From positions 8,122,001-8,186,000 of the forward strand of contig NZ_CP023689.1 of the NCBI RefSeq assembly GCF_008704715.1: DNA of 64,000 nucleotides. Direction: 5' to 3'. The notes beneath the pieces are model-generated. The model did no database searches and was not told the DNA's origin. It saw nothing but the letters and a program-made list of their open reading frames with translations. Shown in pieces: positions 1 through 8,765 of the stretch (position 1 is the first letter of the stretch; the number at the start of each line of letters is the position of its first letter). The stretch comes from Streptomyces chartreusis. GTDB lineage: Bacteria > Actinomycetota > Actinomycetes > Streptomycetales > Streptomycetaceae. The translations under genes and the position numbers were made by a program.

Positions 1-1037
1 ACCCCTACCTCGCCGCCTGCCGCGCCCTCGGCGTCGACCCGGCGGCCTGCGTCGCCGTCGAGGACACCCGCACCGGCGTCAGCTCCGCCGAGGCGGCCGG
101 CTGCACTGTGCTCGCGGTGCCCTCGCTCGCCCCGATCGAGCCGGCCCCCGGCCGCACCGTCCTGCCCAGCCTGGAGGGCGTCACCACGGAGCGGCTGCGC
201 ACCCTGCCGACCGCCGCCGCGCCCTCGCACGAGCTGCGCGTGATGAGCTGGAACCTCTGGCACGGCGGCACCAAGGTCCACGACCACCTCGCCAAGCAGC
301 TCAAGGTCATCGCCGAGACCGGCGTCGACGTGGTCGGCCTCCAGGAGACCGACGGCACCGCGGCCGAGGACCTCGCCGACGCCCTCGGCTGGTACCACCA
401 CCGGGCCGGCGAGAACCTCGGCGTCATCAGCCGCCACCCGATCACGGCCCGATTCGGCGACCCGGCCGTCGGCTTCTACGGCGCGGCCGGCGTCCGCGTC
501 AGGGCGGGCGAGCGGGAGGTCGACATCTGGACGGCCCACCTCGACTACACGCCCTACGGCCCCTACGAGTCCGCCTTCGACGGGCTCCCGGCCGCCGAGC
601 TCGTCGCCCACGAGCAGGTCCGGCTCGCACAGATGCGGGACGCCCTGCACCGGATCGAGGAGGCCGCCGCTCCCGGCGTGCCCGTCGTCCTCGTCGGCGA
701 CTTCAACAGCCCCTCCCACCTGGACAGCCCGGACGTCGAGTGGCCGGTGACGAAGGCGGCCGAGGCGGCGGGCCTGCGCGACTCCTACCGTGAGGCCCAC
801 CCGGACCCGGCCGCCCAGCCCGGCCACACCTGGTCGCCGATCCACGCCCTGCACGAGGACGGCAGCGGCCGCCCGGAGCCGCAGGACCGGATCGACTTCG
901 TGCTGCACCGGGGCCTGCGCGTGCTGCACTCCCAGACCTGTGTCAGCGGCACACCGCGCCCCTGGCCGGACGTGGAGCACAACGAGTGGCCCTCCGACCA
1001 CGCCGCCGTGATCACCACATTCTCCCTGCGCGAGTGA
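1..1037 (+). CDS. HAD hydrolase / endonuclease-exonuclease-phosphatase fusion (5' truncated)
   Basis: The reading frame is open from the window edge, so the N-terminus is missing. The first ~40 visible residues carry the C-terminal motif of HAD-IA phosphatases (VAVEDTRTGVSSAEAAG, the beta-phosphoglucomutase-like motif IV). After a ~30-residue linker comes a complete endonuclease/exonuclease/phosphatase (EEP) domain: MSWNLWHGG, GLQET, VGDFNSPSH, DRIDFVLH and a terminal SDHAAV. These are the metal-binding and catalytic positions of the DNase I/sphingomyelinase fold. The shorter in-frame ATG at 108 would cut through the HAD motif, so I read one fused protein. The substrate is not evident. A HAD phosphatase joined to an EEP phosphoesterase suggests sequential attack on a phosphodiester, but this is inference. 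Family assignment is firm for the EEP part and good for HAD. Confidence 0.88.
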   Translation, partial: PYLAACRALGVDPAACVAVEDTRTGVSSAEAAGCTVLAVPSLAPIEPAPGRTVLPSLEGVTTERLRTLPTAAAPSHELRVMSWNLWHGGTKVHDHLAKQLKVIAETGVDVVGLQETDGTAAEDLADALGWYHHRAGENLGVISRHPITARFGDPAVGFYGAAGVRVRAGEREVDIWTAHLDYTPYGPYESAFDGLPAAELVAHEQVRLAQMRDALHRIEEAAAPGVPVVLVGDFNSPSHLDSPDVEWPVTKAAEAAGLRDSYREAHPDPAAQPGHTWSPIHALHEDGSGRPEPQDRIDFVLHRGLRVLHSQTCVSGTPRPWPDVEHNEWPSDHAAVITTFSLRE

Positions 1038-1157
1038 GCCGGACCGGCCTACCATCGGTGCCATGACCTGGCGACATTGATCCACCAGCCGTGCCTCCCG
1101 AGGGCCGCCTCGGACGCCGTACCCCCGGTGTCCGAAACGTCCCTGCGGGAAGGCCTC

Positions 1158-2354
1158 ATGACACTCTCACCTGCGCGTGTGCCCGCCACCGGTGTCCGGC
1201 GGCTGACGGCCACGCTGTACGGCTACTCGTTCCTCGACGACTTCGTCCTGCTCTACCCGGTGTACGCGCTGCTGTTCGCCGACACCGGCATGTCGCTCTG
1301 GCAGATCTCCTCCCTGTTCGCCCTGTGGTCGATCACCGGTGTGCTGCTGGAGGTGCCCTCCGGTGCCTGGGCCGACGCCGTGTCGCGGCGCCGGCTGTTG
1401 TGGATCGGCCCGCTGCTCACCGCCGCCGGCTTCGCGCTGTGGGTGGCCGTCCCGTCGTACTGGGCCTTCGCGGCCGGCTTCGTCCTGTGGGGCGCCGGCG
1501 GGGCGCTCGGCTCCGGTGCCCTGGAGGCGCTGGTCTACGACGAACTGCACCGGCTGGGCGCGGCCGACCGGTACGCCGGTGTCATGGGCCGGTCCCGGGC
1601 CGCACGGCTGCTGGGCACCGTGTCCTCCATCGGCCTCGCCGGGCCCGTCTTCGCCCGCGGAGGCTACGCGGCGGTGGGTGCCGCCAGCTTCGTCGCCTGT
1701 GTGCTGACCGCCGCCGTCGCGACCCGCTTCCCCGAGCACCGGGTGCGGGTCGGGACCGACGACGACGGCTGGGCGAAGACCCTGCGGACCGGACTCGCCG
1801 AGGTCCGCGGCGATCGTGCGGTGCGCGGCGCCCTGCTGCTGGTCCCCGCCGTCGCCGCGGTGTGGGGCGCCCTCGACGAGTACACCCCGCTGCTGGTCCG
1901 CGACATCGGCGTCGCCGAGGCGACCGTGCCCTACCTGATCATGCTGATCTGGGCCGGTGTCACCCTCGGCAGCCTCCTGACCGGACCGGCCGAACGCCTC
2001 GGCACGGCCGGGCTCGCGGCGCTCCTCGCGGCCAGTGCCCTCGCCCTGGCCGTCGGCGCCGCGGCCCGGTCCCTGGCCGGTATCGCGCTGGTCGGCCTAG
2101 CCTTCGCCGGGTTCCAGCTGGCCGAGGTGCTCGCCGACGTCAGGCTCCAGCACCGCATCGACGAGTCGCGCCGGGCCACGCTCACCTCCGTGGCGAGCCT
2201 GGGCACCGAGCTCGCCACGGTCGTCACCTTCGGCGTGTACGCGCTGCTCGGCACGGAGGTGGCGCACAGCACGGTCTTCGCGGTGCTCGCGGTGCCCTAC
2301 CTGGTGACGGCGGCGGCGCTCGCTAGAAGTCGGGCCGCCACGGCACGACGGTGA
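1158..2354 (+). CDS. MFS transporter
   Basis: A 398-residue polytopic membrane protein of the major facilitator superfamily with about 12 hydrophobic segments. The loop after TM2 (GAWADAVSRRRLL) matches the MFS motif A region. The ATG at 1158 is chosen because GGGAAGG lies 8 nt upstream; the open frame runs further up without a better ribosome site. The substrate cannot be read from sequence; the nearest relatives are usually annotated as drug or sugar exporters. Its 3' end overlaps the convergent gene at 2323 by 32 bp, so the two stop codons lie inside each other's reading frames. Confidence 0.85.
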   Translation: MTLSPARVPATGVRRLTATLYGYSFLDDFVLLYPVYALLFADTGMSLWQISSLFALWSITGVLLEVPSGAWADAVSRRRLLWIGPLLTAAGFALWVAVPSYWAFAAGFVLWGAGGALGSGALEALVYDELHRLGAADRYAGVMGRSRAARLLGTVSSIGLAGPVFARGGYAAVGAASFVACVLTAAVATRFPEHRVRVGTDDDGWAKTLRTGLAEVRGDRAVRGALLLVPAVAAVWGALDEYTPLLVRDIGVAEATVPYLIMLIWAGVTLGSLLTGPAERLGTAGLAALLAASALALAVGAAARSLAGIALVGLAFAGFQLAEVLADVRLQHRIDESRRATLTSVASLGTELATVVTFGVYALLGTEVAHSTVFAVLAVPYLVTAAALARSRAATARR

Positions 2355-2862
2355 AGTCGCCCGTCCCCTTCCTGACCTTCTCGAAGGGGGCGGAGCCCAC
2401 GCACTTGGGCAGCTCCTTCGTCTCGACGGGGCTGCCCGTGGAGGCCCAGCTGTAGCCGAGCCGGTCGCGGCGGCCGATGTCATGGACGGTGATGCCGACC
2501 CGCTTGCCCTCGGCGCCCGGCAGGTCGGAGTCGGTGATCACACCGGATACGACGGCCACCTTCCCGCCGGTGACCAGGCAGTCGACCTTCGCCTTCGCCC
2601 GGGCACCCTCCCCGTCGAGGTAGTGGCTGAACTCGAAGGTGCCGGTGGCCTTCGTCGGATCGGCGTCGTCCTTCGCCGCCAGATGGGCGTCGAAGGAGAA
2701 CGTGATGTCGTCCCCGGCCGAGCGGTACAGCTTTGCGGTGCCGGTGAGCGCGGCTGCCTCCCGCTGCCGCGGTGCCTCTTCGGACGCCGTGGCGGCGGAG
2801 GCCGCCGTGGCGCCGAGCAGCAGTGCGGAGCCGAGCACGACGATCTTCGTACGGCGGTTCAT
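2323..2862 (-). CDS. Secreted protein of unknown function
   Basis: A 179-residue protein starting with a classical Sec signal peptide (MNRRTKIVVLGSALLLGATA, cleavage probably after ATA/ASA near residue 25). The mature part is a beta-rich acidic domain containing two cysteines (in VDCLV and PKCVG), probably forming one disulfide. I recognise it only as a family of small streptomycete exported proteins, sometimes labelled repetin-like; no enzymatic motif is visible. It reads convergently with and overlaps the MFS gene. An upstream GGAAAGG at about 2870 serves as ribosome site. Confidence 0.75.
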   Translation of the reverse strand: MNRRTKIVVLGSALLLGATAASAATASEEAPRQREAAALTGTAKLYRSAGDDITFSFDAHLAAKDDADPTKATGTFEFSHYLDGEGARAKAKVDCLVTGGKVAVVSGVITDSDLPGAEGKRVGITVHDIGRRDRLGYSWASTGSPVETKELPKCVGSAPFEKVRKGTGDFTVVPWRPDF

Positions 2863-3160
2863 CGCGGTCCTTTCCCCAGGTCAAACGGTCGGTCCCCACT
2901 CTCCCGGCGTCGCGCTCGAGCCACATCGCACCGGGGGCGGGACCCCGTCTCCGCCGCTCGGCGGGGGCGCCGCCGGGCCCTGCGCCCCGGGGACGAGCGG
3001 AACTACGCCCGAGGTCGCGCAACGAATCGCCGCCGACCCCCAGGCGCACGCAACAAACCGCTCACCGGCGCGCAACGGCTCCTTCTTGTCCGGCCTGGTC
3101 AGCCGCCCGTACCGTCTACATGGCCCCCACAATCACCCTTTCGCCCCGGTGAGGACACGC

Positions 3161-3949
3161 ATGCGCACCGCCCTGCTCCAGAGCTCCGGTCGTCCCGGCT
3201 CGACCGTCGAGAACCTCAAGGTCCTCGACGACGCCGCGGACCGTGCCGCCGCCGCGGGCGCCGGGCTGCTGGTCGCGCCGGAGATGTTCCTCACCGGCTA
3301 CGCGATCGGCGACGACATCGCCCGTCTCGCCGAGCCCGCCGACGGCGACTGCGCGGACGCGGTCGCCGAGATCGCCGGCCGGCACGGCCTGGCCGTCGTC
3401 TACGGCTACCCGGAGCGCGAGGGCGACGTCGTCTTCAACTCCGCCCAGCTGATCTCCGCCGACGGCACCCGACTGGCGAACTACCGCAAGACGCACCTCT
3501 TCGGCTGCTTCGAGCGCGACCACTTCACGCCGGGCGAGCAGCAGATCGTCCAGGCCGAACTCCATGGCGTCCGGGTCGGCATCCTGATCTGCTACGACGT
3601 CGAGTTCCCGGAGAACGTCCGGGCCCACGCCCTCGCCGGCACCGACCTGCTCGTCGTCCCGACGGCGCAGATGCACCCGTTCCAGTTCGTCGCCGAGTCG
3701 ATGATCCCGGTGCGGGCCTTCGAGAACCAGATGTACGTCGCCTACGTCAACCGGGTCGGCCAGGAAGGGGAGTTCGAGTTCGTCGGCCTCTCCACGCTCG
3801 CCGGCCCCGACGGAGTCGCCCGCACCCGGGCCGGCCACGCCGAGGAACTCGTCCTCGCCGACGTCGACCCCGCCTTCGTCGCCGCTTCCCGCGAGGCGAA
3901 CCCGTATCTGAAGGACCGCCGCCCCGGCCTCTACGGGTCGCTCGTCTGA
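3161..3949 (+). CDS. davA: Nitrilase-superfamily amidase, DavA-like (5-aminovaleramidase / 4-guanidinobutyramidase)
   Basis: A 262-residue carbon-nitrogen hydrolase. The Glu-Lys-Cys triad is visible: E in APEMFLTGY, K in NYRKTHLFG and C in ILICYDVEFPEN. The protein closely follows the pattern of Pseudomonas putida DavA (PEMFLTGY, VYGYPER, YRKTHLFG, CYDIEFPEN). It lies 55 nt upstream of a DavB-like monooxygenase, whose amide product it would hydrolyse to the acid plus ammonia. The ATG at 3161 has GAGG 6-7 nt upstream. In Streptomyces the classical equivalent is 4-guanidinobutyramide hydrolase of the arginine monooxygenase route, so lysine versus arginine as the parent amino acid is open; the symbol marks the family only. 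Confidence 0.85.
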   Translation: MRTALLQSSGRPGSTVENLKVLDDAADRAAAAGAGLLVAPEMFLTGYAIGDDIARLAEPADGDCADAVAEIAGRHGLAVVYGYPEREGDVVFNSAQLISADGTRLANYRKTHLFGCFERDHFTPGEQQIVQAELHGVRVGILICYDVEFPENVRAHALAGTDLLVVPTAQMHPFQFVAESMIPVRAFENQMYVAYVNRVGQEGEFEFVGLSTLAGPDGVARTRAGHAEELVLADVDPAFVAASREANPYLKDRRPGLYGSLV

Positions 3950-4004
3950 ATTCCCCCGCTTCCCCAGCTTCCCCCCTGACGCAGTCGCAAGGAGTCCGTA
4001 CCCC

Positions 4005-5708
4005 ATGACGTCCATGGTGCCCAACGCCGTCGAGCACACCGACGAGCAGCAGCAGCCGCCGATCACCATGTTCGGCCCGGACTTCCCCTACGCCTACGAC
4101 GACTTCCTCGCCCACCCGGCGGGGCTCGGCCAGATACCTGCGACCGGGCACGGCACCGAGATCGCGGTCATCGGCGGCGGCCTGTCCGGCATCATCGCCG
4201 CCTACGAGCTGATGAAGATGGGCCTGAAGCCGGTCGTGTACGAGGCCGACGAGATCGGCGGCCGGCTGCGTACCGTCGGCTTCGACGGCCCCAGCACCGA
4301 GGGCCTGACGGCCGAGATGGGCGCGATGCGCTTCCCGCCGTCCTCCACGGCGCTCCAGCACTACATCGACCTGGTCGGCCTGAAGACCAGCCCGTTCCCC
4401 AACCCCCTCGCCGAGGCGACGCCGTCGACCGTCGTCGACCTCAAGGGCGAGTCGCACTACGCCGAGACGATCGAGGACCTGCCGCAGGTCTACCGCGACG
4501 TCGCCACCGCCTGGAACAAGTGCCTCGAAGAGGGCGCCGACTTCTCCGACATGAACCGGGCCATGCGCGAGCGGGACGTGCCGCGCATCCGCGAGATCTG
4601 GGCGAAGCTCGTCGAGAAGCTCGACAACCAGACCTTCTACGGCTTCCTCTGCGACTCCGAGGCCTTCAAGTCCTTCCGGCACCGCGAGATCTTCGGCCAG
4701 GTCGGCTTCGGCACCGGCGGCTGGGACACCGACTTCCCGAACTCCATCCTGGAGATCCTGCGCGTCGTCTACACCGAGGCCGACGACCACCACCGCGGCA
4801 TCGTCGGCGGCTCCCAGCAGCTGCCGGTGCGCCTGTGGGAGCGCGAGCCGGAGAAGATCGTCCACTGGTCCTACGGCACCTCGCTCGCGTCCCTGCACGA
4901 GAACGGCGCGCCCCGCCCGGCCGTGACCCGGCTGCACCGCGCCGCCGGCAACCGGATCACCGTGACCGATGCCGACGGCGACATCCGCACCTACCCGGCG
5001 GCGATCTTCACCGCCCAGTCCTGGATGCTGCTGTCGAAGATCGCCTGCGACGACTCGCTCTTCCCGATCGACCACTGGACGGCGATCGAGCGCACCCACT
5101 ACATGGAGTCCTCGAAGCTGTTCGTCCCCGTGGACCGGCCGTTCTGGCTGGACAAGGACGAGGAGACGGGGCGTGACGTCATGTCGATGACGCTCACCGA
5201 CCGTATGACGCGCGGTACTTACCTCCTGGACGACGGCCCGGACAAGCCCGCCGTCATCTGCCTGTCGTACACCTGGTGCGACGACAGCCTGAAGTGGCTG
5301 CCGCTGTCCGCGAACGAGCGGATGGAGGTCATGCTGAAGTCGCTCGGCGAGATCTACCCGAAGGTCGACATCAGGAAGCACATCATCGGCAACCCGGTGA
5401 CGGTCTCCTGGGAGAACGAGCCCTACTTCATGGGCGCGTTCAAGGCCAACCTGCCCGGCCACTACCGCTACCAGCGCCGTCTGTTCACGCACTTCATGCA
5501 GGACCGGCTGCCCGAGGACAAGCGGGGCATCTTCCTCGCAGGCGACGACATCTCCTGGACGGCCGGCTGGGCCGAGGGCGCCGTCCAGACCGCGCTGAAC
5601 GCGGTCTGGGGCGTCATGCACCACCTCGGCGGGTCGACGGACGCGGTCAACCCGGGTCCGGGCGACGTCTACGACGAGATCGCGCCGGTCGAGCTGCCCG
5701 AGGACTGA
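4005..5708 (+). CDS. davB: FAD-dependent L-amino-acid 2-monooxygenase, DavB-like (lysine or arginine)
   Basis: A 567-residue flavin amine-oxidase-type enzyme. It has the FAD Rossmann motif AVIGGGLSGIIAAYELM at about residues 50-66, the GGRLRT motif, and a C-terminal FAD-binding stretch (GIFLAGDDISWTAGWAEGA). N-terminal MFGPDFPYAYDD and the overall string of motifs match lysine 2-monooxygenase DavB almost position for position. These enzymes decarboxylate and oxygenate an amino acid to the shorter amide, CO2 and water. The partner amidase lies immediately upstream in the same orientation, so the pair forms an amino-acid catabolic module. Arginine 2-monooxygenase, known biochemically from Streptomyces griseus, belongs to the same family, so the substrate needs testing. 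AAGGAG lies 12-13 nt upstream of the ATG. Confidence 0.88.
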   Translation: MTSMVPNAVEHTDEQQQPPITMFGPDFPYAYDDFLAHPAGLGQIPATGHGTEIAVIGGGLSGIIAAYELMKMGLKPVVYEADEIGGRLRTVGFDGPSTEGLTAEMGAMRFPPSSTALQHYIDLVGLKTSPFPNPLAEATPSTVVDLKGESHYAETIEDLPQVYRDVATAWNKCLEEGADFSDMNRAMRERDVPRIREIWAKLVEKLDNQTFYGFLCDSEAFKSFRHREIFGQVGFGTGGWDTDFPNSILEILRVVYTEADDHHRGIVGGSQQLPVRLWEREPEKIVHWSYGTSLASLHENGAPRPAVTRLHRAAGNRITVTDADGDIRTYPAAIFTAQSWMLLSKIACDDSLFPIDHWTAIERTHYMESSKLFVPVDRPFWLDKDEETGRDVMSMTLTDRMTRGTYLLDDGPDKPAVICLSYTWCDDSLKWLPLSANERMEVMLKSLGEIYPKVDIRKHIIGNPVTVSWENEPYFMGAFKANLPGHYRYQRRLFTHFMQDRLPEDKRGIFLAGDDISWTAGWAEGAVQTALNAVWGVMHHLGGSTDAVNPGPGDVYDEIAPVELPED

Positions 5709-5723
5709 CCCCGGGCGGGGTCG

Positions 5724-6653
5724 TCAGAGTCCGGCGGCCCGCACCGCCTCGTACACCTCGGCGGCGACGTCCTTGAGTTCCTGGGCGTCGCGCGCGAGGC
5801 CCTGGAGCTCGAAGAAGAACTCGTCGAGCCCGTCCGCGGCGTGCGCGGCCAGGTCCTCCACGATCTGGTCGGCACTGCCCTGGAACGCGGCGCGGTCGGA
5901 GCCGTCGTACGCCTTCGCGCTGTACTGCGCGTTGATCCGGACCACGGCCTGGATCGGCTCGGTGCGTCCGCGCTCGGCCGCGAGGTCCTGCAACTGCCGC
6001 CACTGCGAGGTGAGTTGCTCGGCGCCCATGGCGATCGGCATCCAGCCGTCGAGGCGGTCGACGAGCCGGGTCATCGCCTTCTTGCTGTTGGTGGGCACCA
6101 GGATCGGGATCGGCCGGGCGGGCTTGGGCGCCACCACGGCCGAGGCGACCTTGGAGTGCGGGCCGTCGTAGGACACCGGGTCCGGTCCCCACACGGCCCG
6201 GCACACCTCGATCATCTCGTCGAGGACCTTGCCGCGCTCCTCGAACGGCGCCACGCCCGCCGCCGCGTACTCGTCGAGCGACCAGCCGGTGCCGAAGCCC
6301 GCCACGACCCGGCCGCCGCTCGCCGCATCCAGCGTGGCGAGCGCCTTGGCCAGCTGGAACGGGTTGTGCAGGGGTGCCACCAGGATGCTGGTGCCGAGCC
6401 GGGCCCGCTCGGTCGCCGACACCGCCAGGGTCAGCGTGACCAGGGGGTCCGGGACGCCCCGGTACATGTCGGGCCACGCCAGCCCCTCGATGCCGTACAG
6501 GCCCTGGGTCTGGGGCTCGGGGAACAGGGCCCGCTCGTAGACCCAGAAGCTCTCGTAGCCGATCCGCTCGGCGGTGCGCGCGACGTCCGGTACGTCACGG
6601 CCGATGTCGTACTGCTGTGCTTGAGGGAGGCTGAGCCCCAGCCGAAGGGCCAT
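5724..6653 (-). CDS. LLM-class F420-dependent oxidoreductase
   Basis: A 309-residue luciferase-like TIM-barrel protein. The start MALRLGLSLPQAQQYDI, the central LGTSILVAPLHNPFQLAK and the GFGTGWSLDEYAAAGV segment are typical of the F420-binding actinobacterial subfamily. Such enzymes transfer hydride between F420H2 and small organic substrates; the substrate here is unknown. It converges on the DavB-like gene with 15 bp between the stop codons. Upstream (6670-6710) a repeated, palindromic CCGTCA element suggests specific control. Confidence 0.85.
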   Translation of the reverse strand: MALRLGLSLPQAQQYDIGRDVPDVARTAERIGYESFWVYERALFPEPQTQGLYGIEGLAWPDMYRGVPDPLVTLTLAVSATERARLGTSILVAPLHNPFQLAKALATLDAASGGRVVAGFGTGWSLDEYAAAGVAPFEERGKVLDEMIEVCRAVWGPDPVSYDGPHSKVASAVVAPKPARPIPILVPTNSKKAMTRLVDRLDGWMPIAMGAEQLTSQWRQLQDLAAERGRTEPIQAVVRINAQYSAKAYDGSDRAAFQGSADQIVEDLAAHAADGLDEFFFELQGLARDAQELKDVAAEVYEAVRAAGL

Positions 6654-6672
6654 CCGTACGCTCCTTTGCGTC

Positions 6673-6709
6673 GGTCCGTCACAGATCGGTTCGGGTCCGT
6701 CACTGACGG
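6673..6709 (-). promoter_or_regulatory. Repeated palindromic element upstream of the F420 oxidoreductase gene
   Basis: A perfect palindrome, CCGTCA-C-TGACGG, lies at 6697-6709. The 10-mer GGTCCGTCAC occurs twice, at 6673-6682 and 6694-6703, exactly 21 bp apart, i.e. two helical turns. The element lies 20-55 bp upstream of the start codon at 6653, a place fitting an operator over the promoter. The cognate regulator is not identified. Confidence 0.45.
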
Positions 6710-6772
6710 TTCAATCATCAACTTAACCCGGGTACCCGCGTGGGTCAGGTGTACCGCGCGGTGTGGCCGAGA

Positions 6773-7459
6773 TCAGTCCGCCAGTGGCGTGAGCAGCATG
6801 CGTCCCGCGAACCCCACCGCCGCGTCGAGCCGCTCGGTGAACTCCTCGGCGAGCTCCGGGTACCCGCGCAGCGCCCACAGCGCCCGGGCCGACGACCAGG
6901 TGGCGTCCCGCGCGCGCTCAAGGCTCCAGGAGCCGAGCAGATGAGTGATCGGGTCGGCGATCTGGAGCAGATCGGGACCCGGCATCAGATCTTCGCGGAT
7001 GCGCTCCTCCAGCGAGACGAGGAGATCACCCACGCGATCGAACTCGTCCTCCAGCTCGACGGGTTCGCAGCCGAGGCTACGACAGGCGTCCACCACCGCG
7101 AGCGCCAGATCGTGGCCGATGTGCGCATTGATGCCCGCGAGCGCGAACTGCAACGGCCGTACGCCCGGATGGTGCCGCATCTGGAACAGGGGCCGCCAGC
7201 ACGCGGGCGGGCGCCGCTCGTCCTCGGCCTTCTCCACCGCCGCGAGATACCGCTCCGCGAACCGCACGTCCAGCGTGATCGCCGCCCCCCGGTCCGGGAA
7301 CCGGCCGCCGTCGATGTGCCGGTCGACCTCCTCCGTGACGGCGAGGTAGACGCGGTTGAAGACGGCGACACCGTCGCGTTCGGGGAGCATCGCTGCAAGG
7401 GAGCGCATACGGGAGATGACCGCGTCCACGGCCGTGGTGAATTGTTCGCATTGCGCCAT
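6773..7459 (-). CDS. DUF5995-like conserved protein
   Basis: A 228-residue soluble, largely helical protein that I recognise as the actinobacterial DUF5995 type (MAQCEQFTTAVDAVISRM start; central PLFQMRHHPGVRPLQFALAGINAHIGHDLALAVVD). The conserved HH..H residues (MRHH, NAHIGHD) could form a metal or haem-like site, but no activity is established. It is a single gene on the minus strand between the F420 oxidoreductase and the divergent GH6 gene. The family label is from memory and moderately certain. Confidence 0.75.
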   Translation of the reverse strand: MAQCEQFTTAVDAVISRMRSLAAMLPERDGVAVFNRVYLAVTEEVDRHIDGGRFPDRGAAITLDVRFAERYLAAVEKAEDERRPPACWRPLFQMRHHPGVRPLQFALAGINAHIGHDLALAVVDACRSLGCEPVELEDEFDRVGDLLVSLEERIREDLMPGPDLLQIADPITHLLGSWSLERARDATWSSARALWALRGYPELAEEFTERLDAAVGFAGRMLLTPLAD

Positions 7460-7559
7460 GGGGGCAATGTCCCAGCTTTAGGGTGGCCGCAGTGTCGGCG
7501 GGCCCGGCGCTTCCCCAGAACGGGGGATGCGCTCGCTGTGGGGGAGGGGGAGCAGGACC

Positions 7560-8765
7560 GTGCCAGGCTCACGCGCCCAGCGACTGGCCGCACGCCGGGC
7601 CGAGCGCCGCAGGGGCGTCAGGCGGAGCGTCATGGCGGTGGCGGCCTCGGTCGTGGTCGCCGTCGGCGCGGTCACCGGAATGGTCTCCGCGCTCGACGAC
7701 CGCGGGGGCTCCGACGAGGCCGGGCCGCCCCGGGTGACGCGCTCGCCGGGCCTTGATTCCCTGCCGCTCCTGCCGTCCGCCTCGCCGTCGGTCACGAGGT
7801 CCCCCTCGCCGACGTCCGCCTCGCCCACCCGGACCCGGGAGAAGGCCACCCCCGCGCCCTCGGCCACACGGGCCGAGAGGAAGCAGAGCACGGCCGTGGT
7901 CTCCAGCCGCCTGTACCGCCACCCCGACTCCCAGGTCCTGGAGTGGGTCCGCGACAACCCCGCCGACCCGCGCCACGCCGTCATCGAGTCCCGGATCGCC
8001 GCCCAGCCGGCCGCGGTGTGGTTCGCGGACTTCACGCCGGACACCATCACCGCCCGGGTCCGCGCGGTCACCTCGGGCGGTTCGGCGCTCGGGCGCGTCC
8101 CGGTGGTCGTGCCGTACGCGATACCGGACCGCGACTGTGGCGGGTACTCCGAGGGCGGGGCGCCCGGCCTCGACGCCTACGACGCCTGGATCGACCGGTT
8201 CGCCGCCGGGCTCGGCTCCGGCGACGTCATCGTCGTCCTGGAGCCCGACTCCGTCGCCCAGGCCGACTGCCTCTCCGAGCGCGCCCGCGCCGACCGCTTC
8301 GCCTCCCTCGCCCGCGCGGGCCGCGTGATGAAGGCCGCCAACCCCAGGGCCCGCGTCTACTACGACGCCGGGCACTCCGGCTGGAACGCGCCCGCCCGGC
8401 AGGCGGACTGGCTGCGGCAGGCCGGCGCCGCCTCGACCGCCTCCTCCGACGGCGTCTTCAGCAACGTCTCCAACTTCCGCACCACGTCCGCCGAGGCCGC
8501 CTACGACCGGCAGGTCCTCGACGCCCTCGACGGTCCCGCGAGTCTGGGTGCCGTCGTCGACACCAGCCGCAACGGCGCCGGTGCCCCGGCGGACGGGGAG
8601 TGGTGCGACCCCTCGGGCCGCAAGCTGGGCCGGGCGCCGACCCTCGCGACGGGCGAGTCCCGGATCGACGCCTACCTGTGGGTGAAGCTCCCGGGGGAGT
8701 CGGACGGGTGCAAGGGCAGGCCGGGCACGTTCACCGCGTCGTACGCCTACGAGCTGGCGCGCTGA
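7560..8765 (+). CDS. Glycoside hydrolase family 6 (endoglucanase/cellobiohydrolase type), secreted or membrane-anchored
   Basis: About 400 residues. A basic N-terminus is followed by one hydrophobic segment (VMAVAASVVVAVGAVTGMVSAL), then a Ser/Thr/Pro-rich linker and a GH6 catalytic domain. GH6 motifs in order: WFADFTP, VVPYAIPDRDCGGYSEGG, VVLEPDSVAQ with the catalytic aspartates, YYDAGHSGW, SNVSNFR, VDTSRNGAG and WVKLPGESDGC. No carbohydrate-binding module is present. I chose GTG at 7560 because AGGGGGAG precedes it by 7 nt; an ATG at 7527 in the same frame is directly abutted by G residues with no spacing. It likely acts outside the cell on beta-1,4-glucan. The last 19 bp overlap the convergent permease gene. 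Confidence 0.87.
   Translation: MPGSRAQRLAARRAERRRGVRRSVMAVAASVVVAVGAVTGMVSALDDRGGSDEAGPPRVTRSPGLDSLPLLPSASPSVTRSPSPTSASPTRTREKATPAPSATRAERKQSTAVVSSRLYRHPDSQVLEWVRDNPADPRHAVIESRIAAQPAAVWFADFTPDTITARVRAVTSGGSALGRVPVVVPYAIPDRDCGGYSEGGAPGLDAYDAWIDRFAAGLGSGDVIVVLEPDSVAQADCLSERARADRFASLARAGRVMKAANPRARVYYDAGHSGWNAPARQADWLRQAGAASTASSDGVFSNVSNFRTTSAEAAYDRQVLDALDGPASLGAVVDTSRNGAGAPADGEWCDPSGRKLGRAPTLATGESRIDAYLWVKLPGESDGCKGRPGTFTASYAYELAR

Noticed and set aside
3747..5624. A 625-codon open frame on the minus strand opposite the amine oxidase gene
   Set aside because: It is a GC-bias shadow: repetitive Val/Asp/Gly/Arg composition, no domain, and the plus strand encodes an obvious DavB-like enzyme.
8747..8765. 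The GH6/permease overlap as a sequencing error
   Set aside because: Both C-termini are of normal length and several other convergent overlaps occur in the window, so it is natural compaction.
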